Part shown: positions 19,529 through 28,656 of the stretch, piece after piece
Layout: each line of letters opens with the position of its first letter
Position numbering within the stretch: position 1 is the stretch's first letter
Assembly: GCF_003028855.1 (NCBI RefSeq)
Contig: NZ_CP028324.1
Location: 5,890,001-5,954,000 of the forward strand
Source: Pseudoduganella armeniaca
GTDB taxonomy: Bacteria > Pseudomonadota > Gammaproteobacteria > Burkholderiales > Burkholderiaceae_D
Reading direction: 5' to 3'
Length of the DNA: 64,000 nt
Program-made: the position numbers and the translations under genes
Notes under the pieces: model-generated
Told to the model about the DNA's origin: nothing
What the model saw: the letters and a program-made list of their open reading frames with translations, nothing else
The model's database searches: none

Positions 19529-21916
19529 TTAGTTCCGCACTGGCTTGCCGGTCTGCAGCATGCCCATGATCCGCTCTTGCGTCTTCGGGTTGTTCAGCAG
19601 TTCCAGGAAGGCTTTACGTTCCATGTCCAGCAGCCACTGCTCGGACACCACGCTGCCCTGGTCGATGTCGCCGCCCGACACGATCTCGGCGATCATGTCG
19701 CCCAGCTTGTAGTCGTGGGCGGAGATGAAGCCGCCGTCGCGCATGTTGACCAGCTGGCCGCGGATCGTGGCCCAGCCGTAACGGCCGGTGACCGGGACCG
19801 GACGCTGCAGCGGTGCGCGGTAGCCCGCGTCGAACATCGAGCGCGCGGTCACTTTCGCCACGTGCAGCAGTTCGTACGGGTTGAAGACGATGATGTCGTC
19901 TTCCTTCAGGTAACCCATCGCCTTCGCTTCCAGGGCCGACTTCGACACGTTCGCGGTGGCCGCGTTGGTGAAGCCCGTCTTCAGGAATTGCAGGATGTCG
20001 TTGCCCTTGGCTTCCTTGGCAGCGCGCACGGCCGCTTCTTTCAGGCCGCCACCGGCAGGGATCAGGCCCACGCCCACTTCGACCAGGCCGATGTACGACT
20101 CGATCGAGGCGACGCGACGCGATGCGTGCAGCGCCATTTCGCAGCCGCCGCCCAGTGCCAGGCCAGCAACGGCAGCGACGACCGGCACGTTCGAGTACTT
20201 CATCGCCATGAAGGTGTTCTGCAGGTCCTTGATCAGTGGATCGAGGGCTTTCGCGCCGCCGGCCATGAAGGCTGGCAGGGCCGATTGCAGGTCCGCGCCG
20301 GCGGAGAACGCGCCGCCTTCGGCCGCATCGGTACCCCAGATGACCAGGCCCTTGAAGTTCTGTTCCGCTTCCTTCAGACCGCGCTTGAGGCCGTCGATGA
20401 CGCCCTGGCCGATGACGTGCATCTTGGTCTTGATCGAGGCGACCAGCACTTCGTCGCCCGAGTGCCACAGGCGGATGCTGTCGTCTTCGAACACGGTGGT
20501 GCCGGCCTTGGTCGCGTCGGTGGCGCCTTCGCCCAGCACCGGTGCGCGGAATTCCTGGCGCTTGTACACGTCCAGGTTCGAGCGCGGCACGAATTTCTTC
20601 GACGCGGCGGAGTACGAACCTTCGGCCGTGTGCACGCCGTCCACTTCGAACACCCAGCTTGGGAGCGGTGCGTTGGTCAGCGCCTTGCCGGCGTCGATGT
20701 CTTCCTTGACCCACTCGGCGATCTGCTTCCAGCCGGCGGCTTGCCACGTTTCGAACGGGCCGATCTTCCAGCCGAAGCCCCAGCGCATGGCGAAGTCGAC
20801 GTCACGGGCGTTGTCGGCGATCGATTCCAGGTGGTAGGCGATGTAGTGGAACGCGTCGCGGAAGATCGCCCACAGGAACTGGCCTTGCGGGTTGGTCGAT
20901 TCGCGCAGCGCCTTGAACTTCTTGACCGGGTCCTTCTCTTTCAGGATACGGGCAATGATGTCGGCCGCTTTCGCGCCGCCGGCCACGTATTCGCCCGAAG
21001 CGAAGTCGAGGCGCTGGATCTCCTTGCCGACTTTCTTGTAGAAGCCGCCGCCAGCCTTCTGGCCCAGGGCGCCCTTCTCGATCAGCTTGGCCAGCACGTC
21101 CGGCGTCTTGTAGACGGCGGCGAACGGGTCGTCCTTCAGGTTGTCCTGCATCGTCTTGATGACGTGGCCCATCGTGTCCAGGCCGACCACGTCCGCCGTG
21201 CGGAAGGTGCCGGACTTGGCGCGACCCAGCTTGGCGCCGGTCAGGTCGTCGACGACGTCGACGGACAGGCCGAATTTTTCCGCCTGGTGGATCGTGGCCA
21301 GCATGCCGAAGATACCGACGCGGTTGGCGATGAAGTTCGGCGTGTCCTTGGCGCGCACGACGCCCTTGCCCAGCACGGAGGTCAGGAAGGTTTCCAGCTG
21401 GTCCAGGATTTCCGGACGGGTCGCTTCGGTCGGGATCAGTTCGACCAGGTGCATGTAGCGCGGCGGATTGAAGAAGTGCACGCCGCAGAAGCGTGCCTTC
21501 AGGTCCGCATCGAAGCCTTCGGCCAGCTGGTGGATCGGCAGGCCGGACGTGTTGGAGGCGAAGATGGCGTTCTGGCCGATGTGCGGTGCGACCTTCTTGT
21601 ACAGGTCATGCTTCCAGTCCAGGCGCTCGGCGATCGCTTCGATGATCAGGTCGCAGTCGGCCAGCTGGTCCAGGTTGTCCTCATAGTTCGCGACCTGGAT
21701 CAGGGCGGCGTCTTCCTTGTCGCCCAGCGGTGCCGGCGACAGCTTTTTCAGGCCTTCGATGGCCTTCAAGACGATACCGTTCTTCGGGGTGCCTTCTTTC
21801 CCTGGCAGGTCGAACAGCACGACCTGGACCTTGGCATTGACGCAGTGGGCGGCGATCTGCGCGCCCATCACACCGGCGCCCAGGACGGCGACTTTTTTCA
21901 CACTGAAGTTGCTCAT
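19529..21916 (-). CDS. 3-hydroxyacyl-CoA dehydrogenase/enoyl-CoA hydratase, FadN-type
   Basis: 795 residues. An N-terminal NAD-binding fold (VAVLGAGVMGAQIAAHC) is followed by the C-terminal hydroxyacyl-CoA dehydrogenase domains (RDTPNFIANRVG-like, here KDTPNFIANRVG) and then a crotonase-like half (about 470-700, with AGLALGGGCEMALHA). The domain order, dehydrogenase first and hydratase last, is that of FadN (YusL) and opposite to FadB. It catalyses hydration and oxidation steps of beta-oxidation. Spacing to neighbours is 21 and 16 bases. Confidence 0.92.
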   Translation of the reverse strand: MSNFSVKKVAVLGAGVMGAQIAAHCVNAKVQVVLFDLPGKEGTPKNGIVLKAIEGLKKLSPAPLGDKEDAALIQVANYEDNLDQLADCDLIIEAIAERLDWKHDLYKKVAPHIGQNAIFASNTSGLPIHQLAEGFDADLKARFCGVHFFNPPRYMHLVELIPTEATRPEILDQLETFLTSVLGKGVVRAKDTPNFIANRVGIFGMLATIHQAEKFGLSVDVVDDLTGAKLGRAKSGTFRTADVVGLDTMGHVIKTMQDNLKDDPFAAVYKTPDVLAKLIEKGALGQKAGGGFYKKVGKEIQRLDFASGEYVAGGAKAADIIARILKEKDPVKKFKALRESTNPQGQFLWAIFRDAFHYIAYHLESIADNARDVDFAMRWGFGWKIGPFETWQAAGWKQIAEWVKEDIDAGKALTNAPLPSWVFEVDGVHTAEGSYSAASKKFVPRSNLDVYKRQEFRAPVLGEGATDATKAGTTVFEDDSIRLWHSGDEVLVASIKTKMHVIGQGVIDGLKRGLKEAEQNFKGLVIWGTDAAEGGAFSAGADLQSALPAFMAGGAKALDPLIKDLQNTFMAMKYSNVPVVAAVAGLALGGGCEMALHASRRVASIESYIGLVEVGVGLIPAGGGLKEAAVRAAKEAKGNDILQFLKTGFTNAATANVSKSALEAKAMGYLKEDDIIVFNPYELLHVAKVTARSMFDAGYRAPLQRPVPVTGRYGWATIRGQLVNMRDGGFISAHDYKLGDMIAEIVSGGDIDQGSVVSEQWLLDMERKAFLELLNNPKTQERIMGMLQTGKPVRN

Positions 21917-21932
21917 GTTTTTCCTCTAGTTT

Positions 21933-23723
21933 TTAGAACAGGTCGGCGTCCAGCGCCATCAGGTTCGCGGCGCCGGAACGGGCCTGGCGGATCAGCATTG
22001 CGGTTTCAGGGTACAGGCGCGCGAAGTAGAAGCGCGTGGTCTGCAGCTTGGCTTCGTAGAACTTGTCGCCCGAGTCTTTCTTTTCCAGCGCGATCTTGGC
22101 CATCTGGGCGAAGAAGTAGCTGTACACCAGGTGACCCACGACGCGCAGGTAAGGCACGGCGGCCGCGCCCACTTCGTCCTGGTTCTGGAAGGCCTTCATG
22201 CCGATTTCCATCGTCAGCTTGCCCACTTTTTCGCCCAGCTCGCCCAGCGGCGTGACGAATTCGGACATCGCTTCGTCGGTGCCGTTTTCTTCCACAAACG
22301 CGCGTACCTTCTCGCCGAACTTGCGCAGCTTGGCGCCGTTGTCCATCAGGATCTTGCGGCCCAGCAGGTCCAGCGACTGGATCGTGTTGGTGCCTTCGTA
22401 GATCAGGTTGATGCGGGCGTCGCGCACGTACTGCTCCATGCCCCATTCCGAGATGTAGCCGTGGCCGCCGTACACCTGCATCGCTTCCGAGGTGGCGATC
22501 CAGGCGTTGTCGGTGATGAAGGCCTTGATGACAGGGGTCAGCAGCGCGACTTCGTCGGCGGCTTCCTTGCGCACTTCTTCGTCAGGGTGGTTCAGTTCGC
22601 GGTCGATCTGCAGCGCGACGTAGGACGAGAAGGCACGCGCGCCTTCGGCGTAGGCCTTGGCGGTCAGCAGCATGCGGCGCACGTCCGGGTGCACGATGAT
22701 CGGGTCGGCCGGCTTGTCGGCAGCCTTGATGCCGGACAGCGAGCGCATTTGCAGGCGGTCCTTGGCGTACACCAGCGCGTTCTGGTATGCGACTTCGGTC
22801 AGGCCCAGCGACTGCATGCCCACGCCCAGGCGGGCCGCGTTCATGAACACGAACATGGCGTTCAGGCCCTTGTTCGGCTGGCCGATGATCCAGCCCTTGG
22901 CGCCGTCCAGGTTCATCTGGCAGGTCGAGTTACCGTGGATGCCCATCTTTTCCTCGATGGCGCCGCAGAAGATCGGGTTGCGCTCGCCGACGGTGCCGTC
23001 GTTGTTCGGCAGGTACTTCGGTACCAGGAACAGCGAGATGCCTTTCGAGCCTTCCGGTGCGTCCGGCACGCGGGCCAGCACCAGGTGCAGGATGTTTTCC
23101 GACATGTCGTGCTCGCCGGCCGAGATGAAGATCTTGTTGCCGGTGATGGTCCAGGAACCGTCTTCGTTCGGGATCGCCTTGGTGCGCAGCAGGCCCAGGT
23201 CGGTACCGCAGTGCGGTTCGGTCAGGCACATCGTGCCGGTCCACTCGCCGGAGACCAGCTTCGGCAGGTACAGGCGCTTCTGCTCGTCGGTGCCGTGCTC
23301 CTTCAGGCACTCGTAGGCGCCGTGCGACAGGCCCGGGTACATCGTCCAGGCCTGGTTGGAGGAGTTCAGCATCTCGTAGAACGAGTTGTTCAGCACGACC
23401 GGCAGGCCCTGGCCGCCGAATTCAGGATCACATGCGAGCGCGGCCCAGCCGCCTTCGACGTACTGCTTGTACGCTTCCTTGAAGCCCTTCGGCGTCGTGA
23501 CGGTCTTCGTCTCGGCGTTGTGCTTGCAGCCTTCGCGGTCGCCGGAGTGGTTCAGCGGGAACAGCACTTCGGACGTGAATTTCGCACCCTCTTCCAGCAC
23601 CTGGTTGATGATGTCGGCATCCGTCTCGGCGTGGGCCGGCAGTTCCTTGAGCTGCTCTTCCACCTTCAGGAACTCATGCAGCACGAATTGCATATCCCGG
23701 ATTGGCGCGACGTATTGACCCAT
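21933..23723 (-). CDS. Acyl-CoA dehydrogenase, about 600-residue type
   Basis: 596 residues from MGQYVAPIRDMQF, with AGGAG 7 bases upstream of the ATG. Conserved acyl-CoA dehydrogenase motifs include CLTEPHCGTDLG and, in the C-terminal helical half, QVYGGHGYISEWGMEQYVRD and RINLIYEGTNTIQ. The E of YEGTN is at the catalytic base position. It carries the extra C-terminal domain of the long subfamily. It oxidises acyl-CoA to enoyl-CoA with FAD and passes electrons to ETF. First enzyme gene after the TetR regulator. Confidence 0.92.
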   Translation of the reverse strand: MGQYVAPIRDMQFVLHEFLKVEEQLKELPAHAETDADIINQVLEEGAKFTSEVLFPLNHSGDREGCKHNAETKTVTTPKGFKEAYKQYVEGGWAALACDPEFGGQGLPVVLNNSFYEMLNSSNQAWTMYPGLSHGAYECLKEHGTDEQKRLYLPKLVSGEWTGTMCLTEPHCGTDLGLLRTKAIPNEDGSWTITGNKIFISAGEHDMSENILHLVLARVPDAPEGSKGISLFLVPKYLPNNDGTVGERNPIFCGAIEEKMGIHGNSTCQMNLDGAKGWIIGQPNKGLNAMFVFMNAARLGVGMQSLGLTEVAYQNALVYAKDRLQMRSLSGIKAADKPADPIIVHPDVRRMLLTAKAYAEGARAFSSYVALQIDRELNHPDEEVRKEAADEVALLTPVIKAFITDNAWIATSEAMQVYGGHGYISEWGMEQYVRDARINLIYEGTNTIQSLDLLGRKILMDNGAKLRKFGEKVRAFVEENGTDEAMSEFVTPLGELGEKVGKLTMEIGMKAFQNQDEVGAAAVPYLRVVGHLVYSYFFAQMAKIALEKKDSGDKFYEAKLQTTRFYFARLYPETAMLIRQARSGAANLMALDADLF

Positions 23724-23788
23724 GTTTATCTCCTGACGACTAAAGGCTAAAGTTGTTTGTTGAGGTGCCGCTTCGACTGCGCGGCGAT

Positions 23789-24412
23789 TTAGGACTGATG
23801 GTTTTCGATAAGACGGTTGAAGCCGACGCTGGCACGCTCCACGCTGCCAGGGATGCGCAGGAAGCGGGCATCGTGATGGACGGCCAGGATCAGGCCATAC
23901 ATCTCGTACACCAGCTGCTGGGCATCCGTATCCGCCTTCAGGTGGCCGCATTCGATGGCCTGCTGGGCCGCGCGCAACAGCGCGCTCTGCCAGGCGCCCA
24001 CCATCGACACGAGTTCCTCGCGGATCGGGCCCGGGCGGTCGTCGTACTCGACGGCGCCACTGATGTAGATGCAGCCGGACGCGATCTCGATACTGACCCG
24101 CTTGACCCAGTGCGCGAACATCGCACGTAGGCGCGGCAGGCCACGGGGCTCCTTGATGCTGGGATAGAACACATCCTGCTCGAAGCGGCGGTGGTACAGC
24201 TTCAATACTTCCAGCTGCAAATCTTCACGCGAACCGAAGTGGGCGAACACACCCGATTTGCTCATGTTCATCTTGTCCGCCAGCAGACCGATGGTCAGGC
24301 CTTCCAGCCCGTCACGGCTGGCCAGGTCCAGGGCCACGTCCAGGATGGCGGCACGGGTCATCTCACCCTTGCGCATGAATTTTGTCGAGGTATTAATAAC
24401 TAGGGCGCTCAC
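23789..24412 (-). CDS. TetR-family regulator of the beta-oxidation operon
   Basis: 207 residues from a GTG at 24412. The N-terminal helix-turn-helix reads ILDVALDLASRDGLEGLTIG and MNMSKSGVFAHFGS; the remainder is a helical ligand domain with a TetR_C-like pattern. It is the first gene of the operon, 65 bases ahead of the acyl-CoA dehydrogenase gene, and probably represses it until bound by acyl-CoA, as FadR/PsrA/FadP-type TetR proteins do. An in-frame ATG at 24376 lacks a better Shine-Dalgarno. Confidence 0.87.
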   Translation of the reverse strand: MSALVINTSTKFMRKGEMTRAAILDVALDLASRDGLEGLTIGLLADKMNMSKSGVFAHFGSREDLQLEVLKLYHRRFEQDVFYPSIKEPRGLPRLRAMFAHWVKRVSIEIASGCIYISGAVEYDDRPGPIREELVSMVGAWQSALLRAAQQAIECGHLKADTDAQQLVYEMYGLILAVHHDARFLRIPGSVERASVGFNRLIENHQS

Positions 24413-24478
24413 TTGGAATCCGGCTCGAAGAGAAAAAAGTCATTCTCTCTCCGGGGATAGTCATCGTGTGAAAAAAAT

Positions 24479-24492
24479 TACGAACGCTCGTA
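24479..24492 (-). promoter_or_regulatory. Candidate TetR operator upstream of the beta-oxidation operon
   Basis: TACGA-4-TCGTA is an inverted repeat about 67 bases upstream of the TetR start codon in an AT-rich stretch that should hold the promoter. Autorepressor binding is inferred from symmetry and location. Confidence 0.4.
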
Positions 24493-24581
24493 CTATTATC
24501 CAGAGCAGGATAAATGTCAAACCTCATTGTTAGAGGTGGCGTTCTATTTTGACGAGAGGATTCGGCGGCGCCTTTAACACC

Positions 24582-24634
24582 GGGGACAGGCACCGATCTT
24601 GGGGCCGGGAGGCCCCAGGATCGGTGCCTGCCCC
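24582..24634. repeat. GACAGGCACC-type long hairpin downstream of hslR
   Basis: The outer arms GGGGACAGGCACCGATC and GATCGGTGCCTGCCCC pair, and inner arms TGGGGCC and GGCCCCA continue the stem. It sits 8 bases past the hslR stop and may serve as terminator. It belongs to a repeat family seen again at 42544-42598 and 52741-52794. Confidence 0.8.
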
Positions 24635-24641
24635 CTGGGGT

Positions 24642-25022
24642 TTATTCCCCGGTGTCGATGCGCTCGCGTACCCGGCGGTCGCGCTTGGTCGGCCGGCCCT
24701 TGAAGTCGGCCGCCGGCTCCGTGAACAGCTTGCGCCGCTCCGCTTCCTTCTGGCGCCGCGCAATCGATTCTTCCGACTCCTCGTACAGCGTGCGGGCGAT
24801 CGGCGCGCCCTGCCGTTTGTCGGACAAGCCCAGCACCAGCACGTCCCACTCGTCCGAGCCGTTGTCGATGTGCAGCTTCTCGCCCAGCTTCAGCAGGCGC
24901 GCCGGTTTCACGCGGTCGCCGCCGATCTTCACTTTACCGTTGTCGATCGCGTCGATGGCCAGGTTGCGCGTCTTGAAGAAGCGCGCCGCCCACAGCCATT
25001 TGTCGATCCTTACATTGTCCAT
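24642..25022 (-). CDS. hslR: Hsp15-like S4-domain RNA-binding protein
   Basis: 126 residues. The S4 motif RIDKWLWAARFFKTRNLA near the N-terminus and GKVKIGGDRVKPARLLKLGE define the RNA-binding fold; the tail is charged and basic. Hsp15 binds free 50S subunits carrying nascent tRNA and helps recycle stalled ribosomes. The ATG at 25022 overlaps the clsB stop (TGATG), so translation is coupled. Confidence 0.9.
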   Translation of the reverse strand: MDNVRIDKWLWAARFFKTRNLAIDAIDNGKVKIGGDRVKPARLLKLGEKLHIDNGSDEWDVLVLGLSDKRQGAPIARTLYEESEESIARRQKEAERRKLFTEPAADFKGRPTKRDRRVRERIDTGE

Positions 25023-26185
25023 CAAGCGTATTTCCCCACTGCGAAAATGCGCATCAGCGTCTTGTAGACCACGTACGCGATCTCGTAGCCGATGCGGCGG
25101 AAGCGGCCGACGTGCTCATACTCGTGCGGGTGGATTTCGACACCCTCCGCCACCGCCGCCTCGATGTGCCGGCGCAGGTCGATGGCGAAGGCGGCGTCCT
25201 TGATCACGACGTTCGCTTCCTGGTTCAAAAACAGGCTCAACCCGTCCACGTTGGACGATCCCACGGTAGCCCATTCATCGTCGATGACGGCCACCTTGGC
25301 GTGGAGCTGGGTCTTGTGATATTCCACCACCTTAACGCCGGAGGCAAGCAGCTTCGGGTAGAACGAGTGCGCCACCGCATCCTGCAGCCAGTGCTCGCCC
25401 ACGCCGATCAGCAGCACGACCTCGACGCCGCGCTGTGCCGTCTGCGACAGCGCGCGGCGGAACTTGCGCCCCGGGGCAAAGTACGGGTTGGCCAGCAACA
25501 CGCTCTTGCGGGCGCGGCCCAGCGCGTTCAGGTAGGCCTTCTGGATCGTTTGGCGGTTGCGCAGGTTGTCGCGCACCACGAAGCCCGCCCGCACCGTGGA
25601 CTCGGCCGCCACCTTGTTGGCGCGGCGCAGTTCGTTGTACAGGTCGATGCGGTGCTTCAATGTCATCCGCCCCAGCCGCAGCCACTGCGCTTCCGCTTCC
25701 TTGTGGATGGCGGCCACCAGCGGGCCCTCGACGGCCACGGCGAAGTCCCAGCGCGGCGCGCACAGGCTGATGCTGTGGTCGTAGTCGCAGTACATGTCGT
25801 CGTTGACGTTGATGCCGCCGACAAAGGCGATGCAGCGGTCCACCACGCAGATCTTGCGGTGCGTGCGGGTGACGCCGCGGCGGAACCACGGATTGAAGAT
25901 GCGGTGCTCGACACCGGCCTCGCCGAGCTGCGCATGGATGCGGTTCGAACGGCCGTTGCCGGTGCCGAACCAGTCGGTGATCACGCGCACGGTCACGCCC
26001 CGTTGCCCGGCGCGCATCAGCGCGGCCAGCACGGCCTGTCCCGTTTCGTCATCGGCGAAGATATACGTTTCGAAGTAAATGTCGTACTGCGCGGCATCGA
26101 TGGCTTCCACCAGGGCGGGGAAAAATTCGGTACCGCAGTGCAGGAGTTTGACTTCGTTATCGGCGATGAATTCGACGGGACGCAT
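25022..26185 (-). CDS. clsB: Cardiolipin synthase B
   Basis: 387 residues. Two phospholipase D HKD motifs are present: HRKICVVD (H109) and HAKVAVID near residue 300, each followed by a G-S/G-G pattern (VGGINVND and VGSSNVDG). No N-terminal membrane spans, as in ClsB (YbhO) rather than ClsA. It makes cardiolipin by phosphatidyl transfer at the membrane. Its start lies 2 bases after the stop of an endonuclease/phosphatase-family gene; the same pairing exists in E. coli as ybhP-clsB. Confidence 0.92.
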   Translation of the reverse strand: MRPVEFIADNEVKLLHCGTEFFPALVEAIDAAQYDIYFETYIFADDETGQAVLAALMRAGQRGVTVRVITDWFGTGNGRSNRIHAQLGEAGVEHRIFNPWFRRGVTRTHRKICVVDRCIAFVGGINVNDDMYCDYDHSISLCAPRWDFAVAVEGPLVAAIHKEAEAQWLRLGRMTLKHRIDLYNELRRANKVAAESTVRAGFVVRDNLRNRQTIQKAYLNALGRARKSVLLANPYFAPGRKFRRALSQTAQRGVEVVLLIGVGEHWLQDAVAHSFYPKLLASGVKVVEYHKTQLHAKVAVIDDEWATVGSSNVDGLSLFLNQEANVVIKDAAFAIDLRRHIEAAVAEGVEIHPHEYEHVGRFRRIGYEIAYVVYKTLMRIFAVGKYA

Positions 26186-26187
26186 GG

Positions 26188-26997
26188 TCAGGCAAGTTTC
26201 AAGGTAGCCACAATCGGCGCGTGGTCGGACAGCTTGGCCCACAATTGGCCGTGCAGGACCTCCGCCGATTCTACCTTGAAGCCGCGCACATAGATGCGAT
26301 CCAGGCGGAAGAAGGGCAAGGCGGCCGGGAAGGTGCGGGCCGGACGGATCGCCGTCTGGCGCCTGGCCAGGGTACGGACCAGGTCGCCCAGGCTGGAGCC
26401 AGCGCCGACCTCGTCGAAGACCTCCACCACGCCCAGCGCCTTGCGCAGTTTGGCGCTCAGGGTGTTGCGCCAATCATTGAAGTCGCCAGCAATGATCACC
26501 GGCTCGCCATTCGGTGCCGACAGGTTGACGGCATCGATCAGCGCCTCCACCTGGCGCACCCGGCTTTTCTCGAACAAGCCCAGGTGGATCACGTAGCAGT
26601 GCACGGTGCCCTTGGGCGTCTCGACGATCGAGTGCAGGATGCCGCGTGCCTCGTAGGCGTGGTCCGAAATATCCGTATTGGTCCACTTGGTGATGGGAAA
26701 GCGCGTCAGCAGCGCATTGCCATGATGGCCATGGTCGTACTGGGCATTCAGCCCGTACACCGACTGGTGCGACTCGCCCGCGAAGAACTCGTGCTGGCTG
26801 CCTTGCGGCCAATGCCGGTGGCCGTGCCGTTCCTCGCCGTAGCGGGCTGCGATGCGGTCGTGCTGCCCCTGCACTTCCTGCAGGAAGATCAGGTCAGCGT
26901 CGAACGCGGCGATGGCCTGCTTGAGGGCGAGCACCCGCGGCTTGCTGCGGTAAGACACGCCCTTGTGGATGTTGTAGGTGGCGACTTTGATCTTCAT
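26188..26997 (-). CDS. Endonuclease/exonuclease/phosphatase family protein (YbhP-like)
   Basis: 269 residues from MKIKVATYNIHKG. Motifs of the fold: ATYNIHKG, DLIFLQEVQ, the H/N pair in VIIAGDFNDWR, and the terminal SDHAPIVATLKL. It should be a metal-dependent phosphodiesterase or phosphatase. Its pairing with clsB, as in E. coli, suggests a link to phospholipid metabolism, but substrate is unknown. Confidence 0.9.
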   Translation of the reverse strand: MKIKVATYNIHKGVSYRSKPRVLALKQAIAAFDADLIFLQEVQGQHDRIAARYGEERHGHRHWPQGSQHEFFAGESHQSVYGLNAQYDHGHHGNALLTRFPITKWTNTDISDHAYEARGILHSIVETPKGTVHCYVIHLGLFEKSRVRQVEALIDAVNLSAPNGEPVIIAGDFNDWRNTLSAKLRKALGVVEVFDEVGAGSSLGDLVRTLARRQTAIRPARTFPAALPFFRLDRIYVRGFKVESAEVLHGQLWAKLSDHAPIVATLKLA

Positions 26998-27212
26998 GGA
27001 ATGATTGTAGCCCCAACCGTATCCTTTTCTCCTCGGCAATCGTGCGGCCGCACCACGATTCTCCGACGCAACTGAACAGAACAGCTTCAACGAAAACCCA
27101 ACAGTCGAGCTGCGCACATTACATTGCTGAAGACAACGGTTGAGTTATGACCTACATTAAGGTGTACAAAAAAGCATCACTCATTTTCTGACGGCGGGGC
27201 GGGGAGGCCACT

Positions 27213-27893
27213 ATGGCGATCAGAAGCAAACGGGCGAGCGTACTCGCCTTCTTGGCGGCGTGCGCTTGGTGCGCCGCCAGCCCGGCGGTGGCATCGCCGA
27301 TCCTGCTGGACTGGAGCCCGCAGGCCTTGCTGGGCGCCACGTCCGGCAACGCGTACAGCAATATCAACGGGGGCCAGCATTTCGCGGAGGTCGTGTCGTT
27401 TGCCGTCAACACGCTGGTAGATGGGATGGCCATCTATTCAGGCGATGGCTATGGCGGCGTTGGCACCCTGGTCGACATCGCGATCTGGGCCGACGACGCC
27501 GGCCGCCCCGGCGCACTGCTGGGCCGCTTCGGCAGCGCGATCGACATCGTCGACCTGGACGGCACCAGCAGCGGCAACGTGCGCAAGCACGCGCAGTTCG
27601 CCGGCTTTACGATGGCGGCGGATGTGTCGTACTGGATCGGCATGGCGGGGCATACCATCGAGCTGGCGCAGACGGCCGTGCGCGAGGCCAACGGCGGCGA
27701 TGGCCAGATGGCCCAGTTCACCGGCCGCGGCAGCTACCTGGGCCAGGCCGGCGTGGGCGACATGGCGTTCCGGCTGTACGGCACGGCACTCGGCCCGCAG
27801 CAGCACGTGGCGATCCCGCTGCCCGGCACCCTGCCCTTGTTCGGGCTGGCGGGCGTGGGCCTGCTGGCGGTACGCCGGCGCCGCTCAGCCTGA
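27213..27893 (+). CDS. PEP-CTERM sorting-domain exported protein
   Basis: 226 residues with a signal peptide (cleavage probably after SPAVAS) and a C-terminal sorting signal: PLPGTLPLFGLAGVGLLAV followed by RRRR. Such proteins are processed by an exosortase and exported, often with exopolysaccharide. The middle domain is small, beta-rich and of unknown function. GGGGAGG at 27201-27207 precedes the ATG. It is the only plus-strand gene in the hslR-fmdB block, and its end overlaps the nudB end by 9 bases. Confidence 0.85.
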   Translation: MAIRSKRASVLAFLAACAWCAASPAVASPILLDWSPQALLGATSGNAYSNINGGQHFAEVVSFAVNTLVDGMAIYSGDGYGGVGTLVDIAIWADDAGRPGALLGRFGSAIDIVDLDGTSSGNVRKHAQFAGFTMAADVSYWIGMAGHTIELAQTAVREANGGDGQMAQFTGRGSYLGQAGVGDMAFRLYGTALGPQQHVAIPLPGTLPLFGLAGVGLLAVRRRRSA

Positions 27894-28346
27894 GAACTTG
27901 CGCAGCTGGCGCGGCAGTTGCAGGATTGCCTCGGCATTCGACGGGCTGAAGCATTTGTCGGCCGCGGCAAGGTAGGGCAGCCACACGTAATCGACGTGCT
28001 CGCGCGGCGCCAGGGTGATGGCGATGTCGCGCGGCACCTCCACGCTGAACACGTGCTCCGTGTTGTGCGTCACGCCCGGCGCGTAGCGATGGCGCCAGAC
28101 CGGGTAGATTTCATAGACGTTCGACAGCTGCCAGTCGCGCAGCACGATGCGCTCGCCATCGGCATGGATGCCAGTTTCCTCGAACAATTCACGGGTGGCG
28201 GTGGCCAGCAACGGCTCGTCCGGCGCGTCCAGCGAGCCCGTGACCGACTGCCAGAAGCCGGGATTGCCGGCGCGCTCGATCAGCAGGACGTCGAGGTCGG
28301 CGGTGTGGATGACGACTAATACCGATTCCGGGATTTTGTGGGTCAT
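27885..28346 (-). CDS. nudB: Dihydroneopterin triphosphate diphosphatase (Nudix)
   Basis: 153 residues from MTHKIPESVLVVIHT. The Nudix box is visible as GSLDAPDEPLLATATRELFE with the following ETG. NudB removes pyrophosphate from dihydroneopterin triphosphate in folate biosynthesis. A location downstream of aspS is typical of betaproteobacteria, although here 310 bases of repeats and a terminator separate it from aspS, so it probably needs its own promoter. Confidence 0.88.
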   Translation of the reverse strand: MTHKIPESVLVVIHTADLDVLLIERAGNPGFWQSVTGSLDAPDEPLLATATRELFEETGIHADGERIVLRDWQLSNVYEIYPVWRHRYAPGVTHNTEHVFSVEVPRDIAITLAPREHVDYVWLPYLAAADKCFSPSNAEAILQLPRQLRKFSG

Positions 28347-28365
28347 TGTTATCGCTCGAGGCGCT

Positions 28366-28601
28366 GGGGTCTGTCCCCGAGGTTCTGTTCGCGTTGAGAG
28401 AACGTTCAGCGGCTTGGGGTCTGTCCCCGGTAAGGGTTGGCTCCTGCATTTGCCTGCGGCGCTATTAGGGGACTGACCCCGGTTTTCATCGCCGGCCCCG
28501 AGGGAGGCTGGTCCATTTCCGCCGCAGACAAAAACCGGGGTCAGTCCCCTGACGCCGCCAACAATTGGCACTGCAGCCAACACTTACCGGGGACAGACCC
28601 C
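28366..28601. repeat. Nested inverted repeats of the GGGGTCTGTCCCC family
   Basis: This gene-free 310-base gap holds at least five copies of the core. GGGGTCTGTCCCC occurs at 28366-28378 and 28416-28428. The second copy extends into an arm (28416-28440) that pairs imperfectly with 28577-28601, which ends in GGGGACAGACCCC. Nested inside is a perfect 20-bp inverted repeat, 28467-28486 with 28531-28550. Apart from the aspS terminator at its edge I see nothing else in the gap. Confidence 0.85.
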
Positions 28602-28624
28602 TGCGGATCCGCGGCCAACAGCCC

Positions 28625-28648
28625 AAAAAAAGGGCGCCGCAGCGCCCT
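28625..28648 (-). terminator. Rho-independent terminator of aspS
   Basis: On the minus strand AGGGCGC-TGCG-GCGCCCT is a perfect 7-bp stem with a tetraloop followed by seven Ts. It begins 8 bases after the aspS stop codon. Confidence 0.9.
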
Positions 28649-28656
28649 CTCCTTGC

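Noticed and set aside
18401..22255. A plus-strand open frame of about 1280 codons opposite the beta-oxidation genes
   Set aside because: It is a high-GC antisense frame, rich in Arg, Val, His and Gln with no domain pattern, and lies fully opposite three well-supported enzymes.
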